Source: Bacillota bacterium
Lineage (GTDB): Bacteria > Bacillota > Clostridia > Lachnospirales > Lachnospiraceae
Length of the DNA: 64,000 nt
Direction: 5' to 3'
NCBI GenBank assembly: GCA_023457255.1
Contig: JAEWMB010000018.1
Location: 80,560 to 144,559 of the forward strand
Made by a program: the position numbers and the translations under genes. The notes under the pieces were generated by a model, which saw only the letters and a program-made list of their open reading frames with translations, had not been told where the DNA came from and ran no database searches. Shown here piece after piece: positions 61,117 through 64,000 of this stretch. Within the stretch, counting starts at the first letter, position 1. Every line of letters begins with the position of its first letter.

Positions 61117-61755
61117 CTAAAAGCCGTGTTTTGCAAGAAACCCGGCTGTAATATTGTTGTTTTGCGATTCTTTTCCCATCAGGCGTTCCACATATTTGCC
61201 GATGCAGTCATTTTCCAGATTGACCAAATCCCCGGCACGCCGGCCGGACAGCGTTGTTAATGCCGCAGTATGCGGTATGATGGAAACGCTGAAGCTGTCC
61301 TTATACACCCTTGCCACCGTCAGGCTGATACCATCAATGGCAATTGAGCCTTTTTCAATGATATAACGAAGTATCGGCAAAGACGTTTTGATTGTGTACC
61401 AAACGGCGTTATCATCCCTGCGGATATCTGAAACCATACCGGTGCCGTCGATATGACCGGAAACAAGATGTCCGCCGAATCTGCCGTTTGCAGGCATAGC
61501 CCGTTCCAGATTAACAGGGTTTCCTATCCGCAGTTTTCCAAGGGAAGAACGATTCAGGGTTTCATGCATCACATCAGCAGTGAAGCCGTTTGGAAAGACG
61601 GAAGTAACCGTAAGGCAGACCCCATTCACTGCAATGCTGTCGCCAAGATGGACATCCTCCATAATCCCCTTTGCCTGAACCGATAGCATAGCCGAATTTG
61701 CTCCTTTTTGAATGCCTTGTATTTTTCCGATCTCTTCTATGATTCCTGTAAACAC
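61117..61755 (-). CDS. ribE: Riboflavin synthase alpha chain
   Basis: A 212-residue riboflavin synthase made of two similar lumazine-binding barrels, starting MFTGIIEEIG with GTG at 61755 behind GAGGTGA. The first barrel has SIAVNGVCLTV and GGHLVSGHIDGTG; the second has SIAIDGISLTVARV. Its start overlaps the end of ribD by 19 bases, so the two are translationally coupled. Confidence 0.95.
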   Translation of the reverse strand: MFTGIIEEIGKIQGIQKGANSAMLSVQAKGIMEDVHLGDSIAVNGVCLTVTSVFPNGFTADVMHETLNRSSLGKLRIGNPVNLERAMPANGRFGGHLVSGHIDGTGMVSDIRRDDNAVWYTIKTSLPILRYIIEKGSIAIDGISLTVARVYKDSFSVSIIPHTAALTTLSGRRAGDLVNLENDCIGKYVERLMGKESQNNNITAGFLAKHGF

Positions 61756-62837
61756 CAAATCACCTCACTTTCTAATAAAATATCTTCATCTATCTGTGTG
61801 ATGACCGGCTTGCTTAGTAGAAAAGCTCCTTCTGGATGGTCAACGCCCACCCCCTCTACCGGAGTCTTTCCGATGCCGCCAAACAGCTTTGGGGCGATAT
61901 ACGCCTGCACCTTATTTACAACACCGCTTTGCAGGGCCGACCAATTCATTGTGCCTCCGCCCTCCAATAAAAGGCTGTCAATCTGCTTTTCTCCCAATCT
62001 TTGCATCAAACTGTTTAAGTCAATATGATTATCCTTTTGAGGAAGTACCATGATTTCACAGCCTGCATCCAGATACGGCCGATGCCGATTGGTATCTGTT
62101 ACCGCCGTAGCAATGAGGGTAGGAGCGATACCGGTTGTCAGGACAACTTTTGCTTGCAGTGGTGTTCTCAGGCTGGTATCACAGATGATGCGCAGCGGAT
62201 TTCTGCCATTCTCCAACCGGCAGGTCAGCATGGGGTCATCCGCAAGAACCGTGCCTGCACCAACCATGAGCGCAGAATAGCGGTGCCGGTCCTCATGCAC
62301 ACGCTGACGTGCCGCAGAACCGGTAATCCACTGGGATTTCCCGGTATGCGTAGCAATTTTTCCATCCATAGTCATGGCATATTTCATGACTACATAGGGC
62401 GTTTTGCTTTGAATGTAATAGAAAAAGCTTTCGTTGAGCTTGTCGCATTCATCCTTTGCAGCCTTCTCCATTACCTCAATGCCGTGAGAGCGCAGAATCG
62501 CAATACCTTTCCCGGCAACCATTGGATTAGGGTCGTAAGAACCGACTACCACACGGCCGATGCCGCTTTCAATGATTGCTTCGGTACAAGGGGGGGTTCT
62601 TCCATAATGACAGCAGGGTTCCAGCGTCACATAAAGAGTTGCGCCGGTTGTTGATGTATGACAGTTTGCCAGTGCATTGCGTTCTGCGTGAAGTTCCCCA
62701 TATTTTTTATGGCAGCCCTGCCCGATGATCTTACCGTCCTTCACAATCACAGCACCAACCATGGGGTTTGGGTTTACCCATCCGCAGCCCTGTCTTGCAA
62801 GCTGAATTGCAAGACGCATATATTCCATTTCCTCCAT
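61737..62837 (-). CDS. ribD: Bifunctional pyrimidine deaminase / reductase
   Basis: A 366-residue RibD. The deaminase half (1-145) has HAERNAL and EPCCHYGRTPPC with the zinc ligands; the reductase half (about 150-366) has KYAMTMDGKIA, RHRYSALMVGAGTVLADDP and LLEGGGTMNWS. It is the first gene of the operon, start ATG behind GGAGGTGCTAT, downstream of the FMN riboswitch and three hairpins. Confidence 0.96.
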   Translation of the reverse strand: MEEMEYMRLAIQLARQGCGWVNPNPMVGAVIVKDGKIIGQGCHKKYGELHAERNALANCHTSTTGATLYVTLEPCCHYGRTPPCTEAIIESGIGRVVVGSYDPNPMVAGKGIAILRSHGIEVMEKAAKDECDKLNESFFYYIQSKTPYVVMKYAMTMDGKIATHTGKSQWITGSAARQRVHEDRHRYSALMVGAGTVLADDPMLTCRLENGRNPLRIICDTSLRTPLQAKVVLTTGIAPTLIATAVTDTNRHRPYLDAGCEIMVLPQKDNHIDLNSLMQRLGEKQIDSLLLEGGGTMNWSALQSGVVNKVQAYIAPKLFGGIGKTPVEGVGVDHPEGAFLLSKPVITQIDEDILLESEVIWCLQES

Positions 62838-62857
62838 ATAGCACCTCCGTAGAATAG

Positions 62858-62887
62858 AAAAATGCCCTGAACAAGATGTTCAGGGCA
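62858..62887 (-). terminator. Third hairpin of the rib leader, terminator-like
   Basis: TGCCCTGAACA and TGTTCAGGGCA form a perfect 11-bp stem, followed on the minus strand by TTTTTC, only about 20 bases before the ribD start. The stem is a sister of the hairpin at 62937-62978. Confidence 0.7.
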
Positions 62888-62936
62888 GGAGAATTGCACA
62901 ACGGTTTTTCCGCACACAAACCGAAAGCTATCCCGC

Positions 62937-62978
62937 AAAAAAATGCCTTGAACATACACTTGTTCAAGGCATTTTTTT
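62937..62978. terminator. Second hairpin of the rib leader, strong bidirectional terminator
   Basis: AAAAAAATGCCTTGAACA and TGTTCAAGGCATTTTTTT pair perfectly, giving A and T runs on both sides. It lies between the riboswitch expression platform and ribD. Confidence 0.8.
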
Positions 62979-63018
62979 AAAGCGAGCCGCAGTTATACTA
63001 CATGAATATAAAAGCAAA

Positions 63019-63048
63019 AGCTCTGAAATGGTAATTCATTTCAGAGCT
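63019..63048 (-). terminator. Riboswitch terminator hairpin
   Basis: AGCTCTGAAATG and CATTTCAGAGCT form a perfect 12-bp stem; the minus strand then reads TTTGCTTTTATA. It is the expected expression platform, about 50 bases after the FMN aptamer. Confidence 0.8.
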
Positions 63049-63093
63049 TAAATTCAAATATCTACGCAAAAGTGCGAATCTTTCTTTATCTTC

Positions 63094-63198
63094 TACTATC
63101 AGACTATACTGTCGGCTTCGGAATTTAACCGAATCATGCTAAAAGTTAGCTCGCGGGCTTTACCGCCGGTGGGGAATTGCGCCCCGCCCTGAAGATCA
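63094..63198 (-). promoter_or_regulatory. FMN riboswitch (RFN element)
   Basis: The minus strand carries the RFN blocks in order: ATCTTCAGGGCGGGGCGCAA, CCCCACCGGCGGTAAAGCCC, GCGAGC, GATTCGGTTAAATTCCGAAG, CCGACAGTATAGTCTGATAG. It lies upstream of ribD with a terminator behind it, so FMN should shut the operon down. Confidence 0.96.
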
Positions 63199-63225
63199 TA
63201 TTAATATTATTTACTTTATATTATA

Positions 63226-63255
63226 ATAATATCATTTTTGTTATAATATTGTCAA
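63226..63255 (-). promoter_or_regulatory. Promoter of the riboflavin operon
   Basis: TTGACA (63250-63255) and TATTAT (63226-63231) on the minus strand are 18 bases apart, about 30 bases before the FMN aptamer. It lies just after the tex stop. Confidence 0.7.
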
Positions 63256-63286
63256 ATTACTTTTTAATAAAACATATTATATACCC

Positions 63287-64000
63287 TTAATTTACTTCCT
63301 TCATAGAAAGAGATATTCTTTTTCTTTTTTCATCAACTTCTAGTATTCTAACCTTTATTATATCTCCAACCTTAACTACATCAAGGGGGTGTTTTACAAA
63401 TCTATCTGCCATTTGACTTTTATGAACTAATCCGTCTTGATGAACTCCAATATCAACAAAAGCGCCAAAATCTGAAACATTTCTAACTGTTCCCATAAGT
63501 GTCATACCAGGTTTTAAATCCTTCAAGTCTATAACTCCTGTTTTAAGTATTGGCTTTGGCATATCTTCTCTTGGATCTCTTCCTGGCTTTTGTAATTCCT
63601 TTATTATATCCTTCAATGTAGGTTCGCCCACTTGTAATTGTTTAGCTAAATTACTTATACCTTTTTCTTCAGTTCTCTTTTCTATATCTTTTAAATTCTT
63701 ATTTTTTAAATCATCTATAGTATAACCTAAAACTTCTATAAGCTTTTTAGCTACATCATATGACTCTGGATGAACTGATGTATTATCAAGAGGATTATCA
63801 CTTTCCATAACTCTTAAGAAACCTGCACATTGTTCAAAAGCTTTTTGTCCTAATCTCTTAACTTTTAAAAGTTCTTTTCTTGTTTTAAATTCTCCATTTT
63901 CTTCTCTATAAGCTACTATATTATCTGCAATACTTGTATTTATACCTGATATATGCGTTAAAAGACTTGGTGTAGCTGTATTTAAATCAACACCTACTTT
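63287..64000 (-). CDS. tex: Tex family RNA-binding protein, C-terminal part
   Basis: The frame is open to the window edge; 237 codons of the C-terminus are seen. Residues at the edge, GVDLNTATPSLLTHISGIN, REENGEFKTRKELLK and LGQKAFEQCAGFLRV, are the helix-hairpin-helix part of Tex; the last 80 residues are an S1 domain (GMTLMGTVRNVSDFGAFVDI). Tex is a conserved nucleic-acid-binding protein tied to transcription. Third codon positions are almost all A or T, clearly more AT-rich than the adjacent rib genes. There is no sign of frameshift. Confidence 0.93.
   Translation of the reverse strand, partial: KVGVDLNTATPSLLTHISGINTSIADNIVAYREENGEFKTRKELLKVKRLGQKAFEQCAGFLRVMESDNPLDNTSVHPESYDVAKKLIEVLGYTIDDLKNKNLKDIEKRTEEKGISNLAKQLQVGEPTLKDIIKELQKPGRDPREDMPKPILKTGVIDLKDLKPGMTLMGTVRNVSDFGAFVDIGVHQDGLVHKSQMADRFVKHPLDVVKVGDIIKVRILEVDEKRKRISLSMKEVN

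Noticed and set aside
62025..62654. Plus-strand ORF of 209 codons
   Set aside because: It is antisense to ribD, whose catalytic motifs are complete; long shadows are expected in G+C-richer DNA.

Overview
The window looks like a chromosomal piece from an anaerobic, low-G+C Firmicute, most likely a Lachnospiraceae-type Clostridia. The evidence is AT-rich intergenic DNA, strong GGAGG ribosome binding sites, frequent TTG starts, and an oxygen-sensitive selenium/molybdenum purine-degradation gene set. Almost all genes lie on the minus strand. The plus strand carries only the redox protein/TDT transporter pair (32289-33701), a glutamate-type dehydrogenase (35692) and a large three-domain ATP-grasp protein (37159).

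Region 1 (1-4736) has a partial hypothetical gene, a DUF1576-type membrane protein coupled to a small soluble partner, and a D-aminoacylase-like amidohydrolase without an obvious start codon. Region 2 (3141-18056) is a purine/uric-acid catabolic operon. It reads ridA, ssnA, ygfK (short form), hydantoinase, fused Fe-S/Mo hydroxylase, NCS2 purine permease, ygeX, ygeY and the D-aminoacylase. It runs from a near-consensus promoter at 17140-17168, just downstream of a YheO-type PAS/HTH regulator. Nearly every junction in it holds long palindromes or small tandem repeats. Region 3 (18147-24269) holds the maturation genes of selenium-dependent molybdenum hydroxylases: yqeC, a DUF3343 protein, a cysteine desulfurase, yqeB, yedF, selD and an XdhC-like protein. 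Region 4 (24566-32010) supplies molybdate (modABC) and molybdopterin functions (MOSC-Mog fusion, moaA, moaC, a MoeA-like protein), headed by a LysR regulator. Together regions 2-4 form one physiological unit: purine uptake, a labile-selenium Mo hydroxylase, ring opening by amidohydrolases, and the cofactor supply line.

Region 5 (32289-42280) is mixed metabolism: a C_GCAxxG_C_C protein, a TDT transporter, a 2-hydroxyacid dehydrogenase, carbonic anhydrase, a Glu/Leu/Phe/Val dehydrogenase, a GAF-like/PPDK-like/nucleotidyltransferase fusion and a DUF2207 protein. Region 6 (42642-56328) is a compact ten-gene biosynthetic operon that I could not match to a named product. It has an acyl-AMP ligase, a carrier protein, a PaaK-like ligase, two stand-alone BtrH-like acyltransferases, a small membrane-anchored protein, two ABC exporters, an NRPS module (threonine-like code) ending in a third BtrH-like domain, and a family 2 glycosyltransferase. 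This is the best candidate for an undescribed system.

Region 7 (57291-64000) is a patchwork with higher G+C in 57291-63060. A lipoprotein/FMN reductase/acetyltransferase group is followed by the scars of an iron alcohol dehydrogenase gene and a frameshifted LysR gene. The LysR gene is cut exactly where a complete FMN-riboswitch-controlled riboflavin operon (ribD-ribE-ribBA-ribH) begins. The AT-rich 3' end of tex closes the window. I saw no tRNA, rRNA, CRISPR array or transposase.
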